DNA of 64,000 nt from Tissierellia bacterium (GTDB taxonomy: Bacteria > Bacillota > Clostridia > Tissierellales > Peptoniphilaceae), in assembly GCA_030538075.1 (NCBI GenBank), contig JAUNUQ010000013.1, positions 1 through 64,000 of the forward strand, read 5' to 3'. The notes beneath the pieces were generated by a model, which was not told the origin of the DNA, searched no databases, and saw nothing but the letters and a program-made list of their open reading frames with translations. How positions within the stretch are numbered: position 1 is the first letter of the stretch; every line of letters begins with the position of its first letter. This document shows positions 9,043 through 18,395 of this stretch, one piece after another. A program made the translations under genes and the position numbers.

Positions 9043-11278
9043 GCTGTGGGAAGAACTACGAAAACCATCTTTTCTCTATGTCCTGACGATCGCCGTCCTG
9101 CTCAACGGCCTGTTGCAATACTTTTCTATATACAATTCATGGATTCAACCGGAAGACTATCGTTACGCCTATCAGCAGCTGGATCTGATTCCTGAATCGG
9201 ACCGACGTATCATTTTGGAGGAGCAGTTAGAGTCGATAAGCCATAGGGCAGATCATCCCCTTCTATTGTCGAGGGAGCGGGGGAAGGAGTTCCCGATTCT
9301 CTCAGAACTGCTGCGGCAAGCAGAGCATATTGAGGACTATCCCTCCTATTTGGAGGAGGTCCAAGTTGCTGCGAAGCAGCCGAGTATTGCAATTTTTCGT
9401 GATGCCTCTGAGTTTTCCGTGTTAAATGCACAGAAGACAGCAGATGATTTTTTGGTGCTCAAGGGAACGGAGCTTCAATGGGTCAATGGACATGGCTTCG
9501 AGAAGGCCACAGAGTCTGCCCTCAGTGATGAGATTATTGTTCTGCTTTTATACTATTTTATTGGTTATCCCATCCTCAAGAACAAAGAGACCGGTCTCTT
9601 TCATTTCCTTCGAACAACTCCACTTGGAAGAACGACCTATATTCTGTCCCGGATTTTTATTGCACTAATCTTTTCGGGAGTGTTCACTCTATTGATCTGG
9701 GGCTCAAATTACTGGCTTAGCATTGCAAAATATGGGGAAATTGATCTGTCTGCTCCCTTGCAATCGCTGATGGGCTATGGGGGAAGCGGTGTCTCTCTGA
9801 CAATCGGGTCCTTTTGGATCCGGTTTCTGCTGCTAAAAATGCTGATCTATTTTCTGATTTCTCTCCTTTTCCTCTGGCTATCCATTACAGCGAGCTCCGG
9901 AATCGTGCTCTATTTTCGGTCTGTGTTGATAGGACTCATATCCTATTTCATGCTTCAATTTATTCCAGTGCATTCGAAATTGGAAGGCCTTCGTTACATC
10001 AATCTCATCTCATTTATTGGAGTGACGCCCAATTTAAAACACTATATCAACCTCAATTTGTTCGGACAGCCAGTTGGTATCCATCAACTCTATCCAAAGG
10101 TCTTGGTTCTATTGATCCTCATCTTGATTTCTGTCATCCTTTGGGAATTCGGCAATCACCCTGTGTCCATTTCTTTTCAACCTGCTAGTCACAAGTTTTG
10201 GATTCGTTGGGATAGGATAGGCTCCATAGTACTTCAGGAAGGGTATAAACTTTTGATTTCACAGAGAGGGCTGCTGGTTCTCCTCGTACTCCTACTATCG
10301 CAAATCTGGTTGTACTCCGTAAAAGACATCTCCCTTGGAGAGCAGGAGCTCTATTACCGCAGTTTTATGAACCGTCTGTCCGGCTATTGGAATCCGGACA
10401 AGACAAAGTGGGTGCGAGAGTTCGATCGGCAGTTTGAGGAGCAAAAAAGAATTCGGGATTCTGCCCTTCTGCGATTTGAGAAAGGTGAGATAGCAGAACT
10501 GGAAAAAAACTTAACCCTGGCCCATACCTCTGCGGTATTAAAGAGAGAGTCTGCATTTCAAAAGGTGCAAAGCAGATTGTTTTACCTAGCAGATCAATAC
10601 CGATTGGAAGGTAGGGTTCTACCGGTTGTGTATGAAGAGGGTGCCCTACGGGTCTTTGGGCTTTCCAGGCGGGGATATCAAGAAGATATGATCTCTGCAG
10701 TGTTCTTATTGGTCCCTATGATCACGGTACTCCCTTCTTATTACATGATGGAGAAAAGGACAGGGTTGGATGGCTTGATCCGAACCACTTATAATGGAAG
10801 GAGGATTCATCGTCACAGGAAGAGGCAAGTAGGGGTGTATTTCACCGTCTTCTCCTTTGTGATAACGGCATCGCCTGAACTCCTATTTGTTGCAAAGAAT
10901 CTAGGTTTACCCGATTTGTCTTTAAATGCATACGGAATACCGGAGATTGCGAACTTAAGAGCACTTCCCATCTTTCTTCGGCTCCTCCTAGCATATGGGA
11001 TCAGGCTTGCTATGGCTCTAATCGTCCTCTGGTCGGTGCAGCAGCTTGCAAATCATATGGACAACCTGATCAAAGTCCAGTCAATCCTCACGGGAGTCTA
11101 CCTACTGCCCATCGCCCTTCATCTAATGGGAATGAAATGGATTGATTTTTTCTCCTTTAATCCACTGTTCTCAGGTAATCTACTGCTCAACGGGGAAGGA
11201 CACTGGTGGCTACTCTATTTGGTGAATGTAGCTTTCGGATTATACTGCTTTGATCGAGTTTGTAAAAGAAGAAACTGA
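9023..11278 (+). CDS. Fused-dimer ABC-2-type permease, 751 aa
   Basis: The chosen ATG has AGGAGG 6 bases upstream and overlaps the ATPase gene. The protein reads as two similar permease units in tandem. Each starts with a helix (about residues 10-30 and 405-425), continues with an extracytoplasmic domain of about 130-150 residues, and ends with several helices. Matching motifs NKETGLFHFLRTTPLGR (about 187-203) and MEKRTGLDGLIRTTYNGRR (about 576-594) lie 389 residues apart at the start of each C-terminal block. ABC-2 exporters normally use two separate chains, so this gene supplies the whole membrane part alone. The substrate is unknown. Confidence 0.8.
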   Translation: MQLLLFELWEELRKPSFLYVLTIAVLLNGLLQYFSIYNSWIQPEDYRYAYQQLDLIPESDRRIILEEQLESISHRADHPLLLSRERGKEFPILSELLRQAEHIEDYPSYLEEVQVAAKQPSIAIFRDASEFSVLNAQKTADDFLVLKGTELQWVNGHGFEKATESALSDEIIVLLLYYFIGYPILKNKETGLFHFLRTTPLGRTTYILSRIFIALIFSGVFTLLIWGSNYWLSIAKYGEIDLSAPLQSLMGYGGSGVSLTIGSFWIRFLLLKMLIYFLISLLFLWLSITASSGIVLYFRSVLIGLISYFMLQFIPVHSKLEGLRYINLISFIGVTPNLKHYINLNLFGQPVGIHQLYPKVLVLLILILISVILWEFGNHPVSISFQPASHKFWIRWDRIGSIVLQEGYKLLISQRGLLVLLVLLLSQIWLYSVKDISLGEQELYYRSFMNRLSGYWNPDKTKWVREFDRQFEEQKRIRDSALLRFEKGEIAELEKNLTLAHTSAVLKRESAFQKVQSRLFYLADQYRLEGRVLPVVYEEGALRVFGLSRRGYQEDMISAVFLLVPMITVLPSYYMMEKRTGLDGLIRTTYNGRRIHRHRKRQVGVYFTVFSFVITASPELLFVAKNLGLPDLSLNAYGIPEIANLRALPIFLRLLLAYGIRLAMALIVLWSVQQLANHMDNLIKVQSILTGVYLLPIALHLMGMKWIDFFSFNPLFSGNLLLNGEGHWWLLYLVNVAFGLYCFDRVCKRRN

Positions 11279-11301
11279 AAGTTGGAGCATAGGAGGTAGA
11301 T

Positions 11302-13798
11302 ATGAATTACCGTTTGACCTCTTAAAGATCCTCCGGGAGAGAAGGTGGCTGATTCTGCTTGTTTTATCAGTGTTAATTGGCGGCGCTTTCGTGGGCTATC
11401 AGAGGATCAACCACTATCAACATAGTCAGGAACTATATGAAAAGTTTGGACCTTGGGCAGAAATCTTAGGACCGATGGAAGCAAATGGAGATAATTCTGC
11501 GGACAATCCATTACAGACCTATGGTACAGCAATCTATGAGGTCTTGGACACGGCGTCTCCGGAGCGTGCAGGAGATACTCCGGCGGCAGTTCTAAGCCTT
11601 TATGAAATCGTCCATCAGTTAGAAGGGACTCCCTGGGAAGATCATCTATTATATCAAGAGAAATTTGATCTACCCTATGAAGCCTTTCATAGAGAGCTGG
11701 TGAAAAAGGCCTATCCCTATGTAAACGAAACGACAACTCTCTATGGCGCCAATCTGGTCAAAAGGACTTTGGATCAAATGTTTAGTCTACCCCTTTTTCT
11801 ACTGCTTCTCATTGTCTGTATCGGGATTTATACTGCCGAATGGGAATCAGGGACTTGGAAGTTCCGTATGATGAATCCAGGGAGCCGTTTTGCTAAACAT
11901 CTGGCTAAAGTGCTCAGTGGGACAATACTGAGTACGTTCTTCATTTTGCTCATCCTACAACTTGTCTATTTTACAGGCGGGCTGTTGGAAGGGTTTGGAC
12001 ATTGGGATTATCCGGTTTTGATTGGTCCGAAATCTGTGTCCGCCGCGGATATTCATCAATACACTTACCGTCTGACGACGGTGGGACGATGGAGCGTCCA
12101 AAGTCTAATGCTCTATATTGTTTTCCTGTTTGCTTCTTTTTCGATTGTGCAGATGATCAGTATTTTTATAAAGGAAAGCATTGGGACCATCCTCTTTTCC
12201 ATGCTGCTCATTGGATCCGTCGTAATTGGGTTTCAGAGATATGTCGCTCAGCCTATGGAGCCCGTCGTGCCTTTTTGGATGCCCTTAGCAGGGGCATCGC
12301 CAGTTGTCCTAATCGAGGAACTTAGAAGAACGATTTTTCCCTTCTTTGTGGTGCCCATCTTTTTTGGGCTCTTGATCACCGCATTATCTGCACTTATGGA
12401 GGGGAGTGCTATTGTCCGCCGTTTCTTATTGACCAGAGTAACAGAACCAATCGAAAGGACTTTTGTAAGATGGGAGAGGGGAAAAAACAACTTATTTCCT
12501 GAGCTGCAACTCGAATGGAAAAAGCTGTGTGCAAGAAAGGGGATAAAGGTCGGCTTACTCATCGGACTTCTGATCCTAGCCTATGCCGGGTATCATGAGA
12601 TGAGCATGTATGATCGAGCATTGGAGACACGACGAGAGGATGCCTTGGAGCTATATGAGGAATTACAAGGGCCGGAAGGAAATACCTTTTCCCAGGGATT
12701 TCGGCGTAGGGTGACTGACTGGATAAAGCGGATGAATCCAAATTGCCAGAGGACTATACGCGAGCTTTAATCAGCGAGGTTGATGAGCAGCAGAGAACAA
12801 ATGAAGAAATATTTAGCGTGGACACTCCCAAACCCAGAGAGAGCTTTGAAATTAGAAAGTGGAAACTCCAGGCAGTGCAGAAGACAGGTCTGATGCCAGA
12901 ACTATCAGAAAGATACAGTTATCAGCCTACAATATTTGATTCACCAGAGGATTTGGAGAGTACATTGCGCCGTAGATTTGTCGAGAGAAACTATACAAAT
13001 GGAATTGAGGGAATGATCGAATCCCAGTTCATCTGGAGTTATTATATTGCTTACGGGATGTTGATCCTGCTATTATTTGGGTCCGGCTTTAGCGAAGAAC
13101 CCCTGAATGGAAAAAGTCATTGGCTATCCAGGTTGCAGCCGAAGAGTAGCATCCGAATTTACTATGGAAAAGTTGGAATTACACTGGGCATCTTCGCAAT
13201 ACTTCTTGGGTTTCTCGCCATCGGTTCTACTGGAATGAGCTCAAGAGCACGCTGGAGGGATAGTGGATACCCGAGTATTCGATATGAACTGGTAGTACCT
13301 TTGGAAGAGGGCGAGCGAATATTGTCAAAGCACAATCCAGAGGAAAAGTCATATTCTCTACAAACACTCTATCAAGCCAGAGGAATAGAATTGTCTCCGG
13401 ATCAAATTACGGAGCGCCTACTACTGCGAATGGAGCCGATCGAAAACGCGAACCGAATACGGATGATGCTATTTGCTATGGGTGTCATCTTTCTTCTCAT
13501 CATGAATCTTTTGATCTCGATGATAACAGCGAATCGATGGCTCTCTACGGCGCTGACGGTGATCATTTCCTTGTCAGGTTATCTGTTGTCAACCAAATTC
13601 CCCCAAATCTCCTCCGTCATTTTACCCTTTGGCTATTTTGATGTGGAGGGAGTTGTAGGAGGGACAAAACTGGTGCTGGAGAATACGCCTGGTGCTTCAC
13701 CAGGGCAGGGAATACTGCTATTTGTCCTATGGTCATGGATCCTATTGGGAATTGGGAGGGCGTGGTTTAATTCCAGAATAGGCAGAAAGGATGGATAA
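11302..13798 (+). pseudogene. Second fused-dimer ABC-2-type permease, frameshifted
   Basis: AGGAGG lies 5 bases before ATG 11302, but that frame stops after six codons. A -1 shift near 11311 joins it to the long frame (FDLLKILRERRWL) running to 12770. Another -1 shift near 12727 (ATA AAG) joins the frame ending at 13798. The full product would be about 830 residues with two related units: LKILRERRWL / LYEKFGP in the first and LEWKKLCARKG / LYEELQGP in the second, each followed by an extracellular domain and helices. The duplication itself argues that the two frames were once one gene. Its partner ATPase follows one base after the stop. Confidence 0.75.
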
Positions 13799-13799
13799 G

Positions 13800-14660
13800 A
13801 TGACAATTCTGAAAATGCAAGACATCGCTTTTGCATATGGATCCAATCAAGTCTTAAAAGGAGTGTCTTACTCCATAGAAGAGCCGGAGATCATCGCATT
13901 GGTTGGACCAAATGGAGTGGGGAAGACGACCCTATTGAATATCATTGCAGGTTTATTGATTCCTGACCGAGGAAGGGTGGAGATTTGCGGGAAATCCAAT
14001 CGTAATCCACAGATCTATCGGGACCTCTCCTATATGGCCGATTCTTCTGTGCTCTATCCCTATCTCACCGGGATGGACCATCTAATTTTTGTCAGCAAAG
14101 CGCAAGAATTAGACCGATCTCGCATAAGAGAGGCAGCGGGGATTTTAGGAATTGAAGCTTTTTCGAATAGACGCGTGGGAGAATATTCTCTGGGTATGAA
14201 ACAGCAGCTACTCTTTACGATGTCGCTACTGAACAAGCCGAAGCTGCTCTTACTAGACGAACCCTTCAATGGTTTGGATCCTACAACGATCATCCGTGTG
14301 CGTCAGATTCTCCTTCGGTTAGCGGAAGAGGGGACTACCATCTTCCTATCCTCTCATAATCTGTCGGAAGTGGATCAGATGGCGGGGAAGGTGATCTTTA
14401 TCTCAAAGGGAGAATTGATAGAAGAGAATATCCGAGAGAGGCAGGATCTCATTTATAGTATCTATGTAACAGAACCGGATGTACTACAAAAAGCGAAGCT
14501 TCCCTATGGTAAATGGAATGGGGATGTTTTTCAACTACAATCTTCACAATTTCCGTTGGATACGGCGCTTCAACAGATTGGGAGGATTACTGTGATATTG
14601 GATATAGAAAAGCATATCTGTGGATCAGAGGAGAGATATCGTGAGCTCTATAATATCTGA
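13800..14660 (+). CDS. ABC-2-type transporter ATPase
   Basis: A protein of 286 residues with Walker A GPNGVGKTT (about residues 38-46), signature YSLGMKQQ (an L replaces the usual G in SGG), Walker B LLLLDEPFNGLD and His switch SSHNL. About 80 C-terminal residues follow, as in CcmA/NatA-type exporter ATPases. ATG 13800 lies one base after the permease stop, with AAAGGA upstream; an ATG at 13791 is possible but has no room for a ribosome-binding site. Unlike the first ATPase of the cassette it is intact. It probably energises the second fused permease. Confidence 0.88.
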   Translation: MTILKMQDIAFAYGSNQVLKGVSYSIEEPEIIALVGPNGVGKTTLLNIIAGLLIPDRGRVEICGKSNRNPQIYRDLSYMADSSVLYPYLTGMDHLIFVSKAQELDRSRIREAAGILGIEAFSNRRVGEYSLGMKQQLLFTMSLLNKPKLLLLDEPFNGLDPTTIIRVRQILLRLAEEGTTIFLSSHNLSEVDQMAGKVIFISKGELIEENIRERQDLIYSIYVTEPDVLQKAKLPYGKWNGDVFQLQSSQFPLDTALQQIGRITVILDIEKHICGSEERYRELYNI

Positions 14661-14761
14661 TGGTCAAGTGAACTCCCAGAGCCAGCTCAGTGGAATCCCT
14701 AGTGATCTTTGTGTTATACTTAAACCGTTAGATAGAGTTAACAACAATTGAGAGGTGAAAG

Positions 14762-15640
14762 ATGAAAAAGAGAATTGCACTACTGTTCATTCTATTTCTA
14801 TTGTTCTCTCCCTTTGCGCAGACAGCGCAGGCAGATATTGGACCCAAGCCTTCCGTTCGGATAGACTTTACGGGGATGGAGGGAGAGGAGTATTATGTGA
14901 CCCTGCTGCTCACATGGCCGAGCACGGGGCCCTATTCCTATCACAAAGACTATGCGGATGAGAAAGAGAGCAAGGCGGGGGATCGATTTCAGGAGATCGG
15001 CTCTGGTCCCCTTTACTTCTTAGGATACTACGAAGACTGCACGAAAAGCCATCAATTTAAATGGACTTATTATCCACCGACTGAATTTATCGTGGCGATC
15101 TATCACCCAAAGACACAACAGGTCTACCTCAGTGAAGAGACCTTCGATGCCTATGCCTTTAATACCACATATGTGGCGGATTTGTCAGATTTTGAATTCG
15201 CGGCCTATGCACCTACTGTGCAATCGATGGATATGGTTGCAAACTACAACTACTTTGGTGAGATCGGCGGGTTTTTAGCGCGTATGATCGCGACGATCGC
15301 CATTGAATTGGGGATTGCCCGGCTATTTGGGTTTCGAAGCCGAGAGCAGTTTCGCCTGATCGTCATCGCAAATATGGCAACCCAAGGGTTTTTCAATCTC
15401 ATCTTTCAGTTCGTCAACTATAAAGCGGGATATTTGGCCTTTTTTATTCTCTATATTTTGTTGGAGATTTTCGTGTTCCTAATTGAGGGGATCATCTATC
15501 ATATTCGGATGCCAAGGACGATGACAGAACCGGTAAGCCGGCTTAAAATCTGGCTCTATACCCTGTCTGCAAATGCCGTCTCCTTTGGGGTGGGGATTGC
15601 CATTGCCTATCTGATGATCTTGATACAATTTGTAAAATAG
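14762..15640 (+). CDS. Secreted-domain/membrane protein of unknown function
   Basis: A signal peptide (hydrophobic core residues 5-18, probable cleavage after TAQA at about 24) is followed by an extracytoplasmic domain starting DIGPKPSV, a start I associate with an uncharacterised Firmicute family. At about residues 160-290 come four membrane helices. GAGAGGTGAAAG precedes the ATG. It lies 100 bases after the ABC cassette with a possible promoter (TATACT at 14714-14719) between them, so it may be a separate unit. No catalytic motif is visible and function is unknown. Confidence 0.7.
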   Translation: MKKRIALLFILFLLFSPFAQTAQADIGPKPSVRIDFTGMEGEEYYVTLLLTWPSTGPYSYHKDYADEKESKAGDRFQEIGSGPLYFLGYYEDCTKSHQFKWTYYPPTEFIVAIYHPKTQQVYLSEETFDAYAFNTTYVADLSDFEFAAYAPTVQSMDMVANYNYFGEIGGFLARMIATIAIELGIARLFGFRSREQFRLIVIANMATQGFFNLIFQFVNYKAGYLAFFILYILLEIFVFLIEGIIYHIRMPRTMTEPVSRLKIWLYTLSANAVSFGVGIAIAYLMILIQFVK

Positions 15641-15680
15641 AAGCGATGGATATGAGGTTTCAACAGCAAATGAATTCCTT

Positions 15681-15709
15681 TTGTATTTCAATGGGATGTA
15701 TTGTATAAT
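15681..15709 (+). promoter_or_regulatory. Sigma-A-type promoter of the amino acid importer operon
   Basis: TTGTAT and a perfect TATAAT are separated by exactly 17 bases, about 44 bases upstream of the solute-binding protein start. Confidence 0.75.
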
Positions 15710-15752
15710 AAACCCAGTATCCTACAGCTTTTAAGTATGAAAGGAGATTGAA

Positions 15753-16637
15753 ATGAAGGGAATTACGAAAATATTGTTATTATTGGTGGTATTGTCTGTT
15801 TTACTCGTAGGCTGTTCACCAAAGGAAAGTGCACCAGCCACAGAGGGTGAAACTACCACCGAGACAGAAGCTGCTGCCAATGAGGGTGAAGCAAAGGACG
15901 ACAACACCTTCGTCGTCGGAATGGAAGCGGCTTATGCTCCATTTAACTGGACCCAGCTTGACGATTCCAATGGGGCAGTACCTCTGGATGGTCTCAAGGA
16001 ATTCGCCGGCGGCTATGACGTGCAGGTTGCAAAGCTGATCGCAGAGGGTCTGGGCAAGGAGCTGGTCGTCAAGAAGATCGAATGGGATGGACTACAACCC
16101 TCTATCCAATCGAATAAGATTGACGCCATTGTCGCTGGGATGTCCCCAAGTGCAGCCAGACGTGAAGTACTCGACTTTACGGACCCCTACTATGCTTCGG
16201 ATCTGGTAGTAGTAGTCAAAGCAGATGGTCCCTTTAAAGATGCAACGAGTTTAGCGGAATTTGCTGGAGCTAAGATCACGGCAATGCTCAATACCTTACA
16301 TTATGCAGCCATCGATCAAATCGAGGGCGTGGACAAACAAGAACCGATTCCGGATTTTTCATCGATGCGAGCGGCACTGCAAGCCGGAAAAATCGACGGT
16401 TATATCTCGGAAAGACCGGAGGCCATCAGTGCCAGTGCGGCGAATCCAGCATTTGCCTTTAATGATTTGACAGACGGCTTCAAGATGGAGTCCGAGGAGA
16501 CCACTGTGGCGGTTGGCGTTGCAAAGGGAAGTCCACTGGTTGACGAGATCAATGAGATCCTAAAGGGCATTACTCCAGAAAAACAAGATGAACTGATGAA
16601 ACAGGCGATCGCCGATCAGCCAGCGGCGATGGAGTAA
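15753..16637 (+). CDS. Polar amino acid ABC transporter, substrate-binding lipoprotein
   Basis: A lipoprotein signal (lipobox LLVGC, Cys21) and an acidic, Thr/Glu-rich linker (about residues 25-50) precede a family 3 solute-binding domain: FVVGMEAAYAPFNW at its start and DGLQPSIQSNKIDAIVAGM at about residues 110-130. Its 294 residues are typical. The domain binds a polar amino acid outside the membrane and passes it to the permease/ATPase pair encoded next. AAAGGAG lies upstream of the ATG. Ligand identity (Gln, Arg, His, Cys or other) cannot be read safely. Confidence 0.92.
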   Translation: MKGITKILLLLVVLSVLLVGCSPKESAPATEGETTTETEAAANEGEAKDDNTFVVGMEAAYAPFNWTQLDDSNGAVPLDGLKEFAGGYDVQVAKLIAEGLGKELVVKKIEWDGLQPSIQSNKIDAIVAGMSPSAARREVLDFTDPYYASDLVVVVKADGPFKDATSLAEFAGAKITAMLNTLHYAAIDQIEGVDKQEPIPDFSSMRAALQAGKIDGYISERPEAISASAANPAFAFNDLTDGFKMESEETTVAVGVAKGSPLVDEINEILKGITPEKQDELMKQAIADQPAAME

Positions 16638-16646
16638 TCAGAGCCG

Positions 16647-17405
16647 ATGGATCTAAATATTGTAGGTGAAATATTTATGCGAAATTGGCCCATGTTTCTA
16701 CGAGGAGCATGGGTCACTTTCTACGTTTCGATCATATCCACACTGATTGGAGCCATGATCGGCTTGGTGGTAGGTGTGGTCAAGACCATGCCCGAACCCA
16801 CACATGGACCGGGGAAATGGGCACTGAAACTGATCAAGATCTTCTTTAATATCTATATCGAAGTCATTCGGGGTACACCGATGATGGTACAGGCCATGGT
16901 GTTCTATTTCGGAATGCCCATCGCCTTCGGCATCGACATCCCGCCTTTGCTCTCCTCCTTTATCATCGTATCGGTGAATACCGGTGCCTATATGGCAGAG
17001 ATCGTACGCGGGGGGATCATCTCCATCGACAAGGGTCAGTTTGAGGCCTTTGACTCCATTGGCATGTCCCATATCCAGGGGATGATCTACATCATATTGC
17101 CCCAGGTGATTCGAAACATCCTGCCGGCTACGGGCAACGAATTTATTGTCAATATCAAAGATACTTCCGTCCTCAATGTCATCCAGGTGACAGAGCTATT
17201 TTTTCAGACCAGATCCGTGGCAGGTGCAAACTTCCGCTATTTTGAAACCTTCTCAATCACCATGGTGATCTACTTGATCATGACCTTTACTGTGACCAGG
17301 CTACTCAGAATGGTCGAGCGAAAGATGGATGGACCGGCGAACTTTATTATGGCGGGCAATCAAATGCAGGTGGTGACCCCAAAGATAGGAGATCTAAATG
17401 ACTGA
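16647..17405 (+). CDS. Polar amino acid ABC transporter permease (HisM/GlnP type)
   Basis: This 252-residue inner-membrane protein has about five helices and the BPD_transp_1 loop [21 protein letters not shown]-type EAA motif at about residues 132-152, which docks with the ATPase. The N-terminal [13 protein letters not shown] helix is typical of the His/Glu/Gln family. It starts 9 bases after the binding-protein stop with only a weak ribosome-binding site, suggesting translation coupled to the upstream gene. Its last 8 bases overlap the ATPase start. Confidence 0.93.
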   Translation: MDLNIVGEIFMRNWPMFLRGAWVTFYVSIISTLIGAMIGLVVGVVKTMPEPTHGPGKWALKLIKIFFNIYIEVIRGTPMMVQAMVFYFGMPIAFGIDIPPLLSSFIIVSVNTGAYMAEIVRGGIISIDKGQFEAFDSIGMSHIQGMIYIILPQVIRNILPATGNEFIVNIKDTSVLNVIQVTELFFQTRSVAGANFRYFETFSITMVIYLIMTFTVTRLLRMVERKMDGPANFIMAGNQMQVVTPKIGDLND

Positions 17406-18138
17406 TTCTATATTGGAAGTAAGACAGTTAAAAAAATCCTTTGGAGATCATCCCGTGCTCAAGGGAATAGACTTTGAAGTCAAGGCGGGGGAAGTGGTCT
17501 GCATCATCGGACCGTCTGGATCCGGCAAATCGACACTCCTGCGCTGTATCAACCATCTGGAGATCCCATCCGAAGGTGCGATACTCTATAGGGGCCATGA
17601 CGTGGTAAAAGAGAAGAGCATCGTCGGCAATTATCGCAGCAAGGTGGGAATGGTGTTTCAACACTTTAATCTATTCTCCAATCTGACCATATTGGAGAAT
17701 TGCACCATTGGTCCAATGAAGGTATTGGGTACAGACGCCAAAACGGCGAAGGAGGATGCCCTTAAATATCTGCAACTAGTGGGGATGGACAGCTATATTA
17801 ACGCCAAGCCCAAGCATCTGTCTGGTGGGCAAAAACAGAGAGTGGCCATCGCCCGGTCCCTCAGCATGCATCCAGATGTGCTCCTGTTTGATGAACCCAC
17901 CTCGGCCCTCGACCCAGAGACCGTCGGAGAAGTGCTGGTGGTTATGAAGGACTTGGTCCAGATGGGGATGACCATGCTCGTCGTCACCCATGAGATGGAA
18001 TTCGCCAGGGATGTATCGGATCGAGTGGTCTTTATGGACGATGGACTGATCATAGAAGAGGGATCCCCCGAAGAGATCTTCACAAATCCCAAAAACAGCC
18101 GGACCCAGAATTTCTTACAGCGATTTTTTAATTCCTAA
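17398..18138 (+). CDS. Polar amino acid ABC transporter ATPase (GlnQ type)
   Basis: The 246-residue ATPase has Walker [10 protein letters not shown] (about residues 38-46), Q-loop VFQHFNLF, signature LSGGQKQR, Walker [13 protein letters not shown] and His switch VVTHEM. The C-terminus ([16 protein letters not shown]) is characteristic of GlnQ/ArtP/HisP ATPases. It drives uptake of the amino acid delivered by the lipoprotein. It is the last gene of a three-gene operon that ends at the strong terminator at 18294. Confidence 0.95.
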   Translation: MTDSILEVRQLKKSFGDHPVLKGIDFEVKAGEVVCIIGPSGSGKSTLLRCINHLEIPSEGAILYRGHDVVKEKSIVGNYRSKVGMVFQHFNLFSNLTILENCTIGPMKVLGTDAKTAKEDALKYLQLVGMDSYINAKPKHLSGGQKQRVAIARSLSMHPDVLLFDEPTSALDPETVGEVLVVMKDLVQMGMTMLVVTHEMEFARDVSDRVVFMDDGLIIEEGSPEEIFTNPKNSRTQNFLQRFFNS

Positions 18139-18203
18139 TGGAGCGATAAAATTAAGAAAACGTAACAAATAGAGGGGGAAAACTCCCCCAAATATAGCAA
18201 TAG

Positions 18204-18282
18204 TTGTAACCGAATTGTAACCTTTGGAATATCTGCAATTGATAAGAGAACTGAATCTATAAAAGTTACAAATATGTTACAA
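18204..18282. promoter_or_regulatory. Four-box element: two 11-bp-period repeats in inverted orientation
   Basis: TTGTAAC occurs at 18204-18210 and 18215-18221, and its reverse complement GTTACAA at 18265-18271 and 18276-18282. Each pair has an 11-base period (7 bases plus 4), the spacing used by OmpR/PhoB-family response regulators, and the two pairs face each other. A related GTAAC occurs at 18162-18166. It lies between the importer operon and its terminator, about 70 bases upstream of the CWB2 gene promoter. Binding by a regulator is inference. Confidence 0.5.
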
Positions 18283-18293
18283 TTGGATCGAGA

Positions 18294-18327
18294 GACCCGG
18301 ATTTTTCAAGAAATCCGGGTCTTTTTT
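18294..18327 (+). terminator. Strong intrinsic terminator of the amino acid importer operon
   Basis: An 11-bp perfect stem GACCCGGATTT/AAATCCGGGTC with a 7-base loop is followed by six T. Confidence 0.92.
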
Positions 18328-18348
18328 CGTCCTTTTCTGAAGGGAAAT

Positions 18349-18377
18349 TTGACTCTCTTTTCTGCATTTTATAAAAT
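18349..18377 (+). promoter_or_regulatory. Promoter of the CWB2-3D gene
   Basis: TTGACT and TAAAAT are separated by 17 bases just downstream of the previous operon's terminator and 19 bases before the candidate start codon, predicting a very short leader. Confidence 0.6.
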
Positions 18378-18395
18378 GTGGGAAGGAAATGGAGG

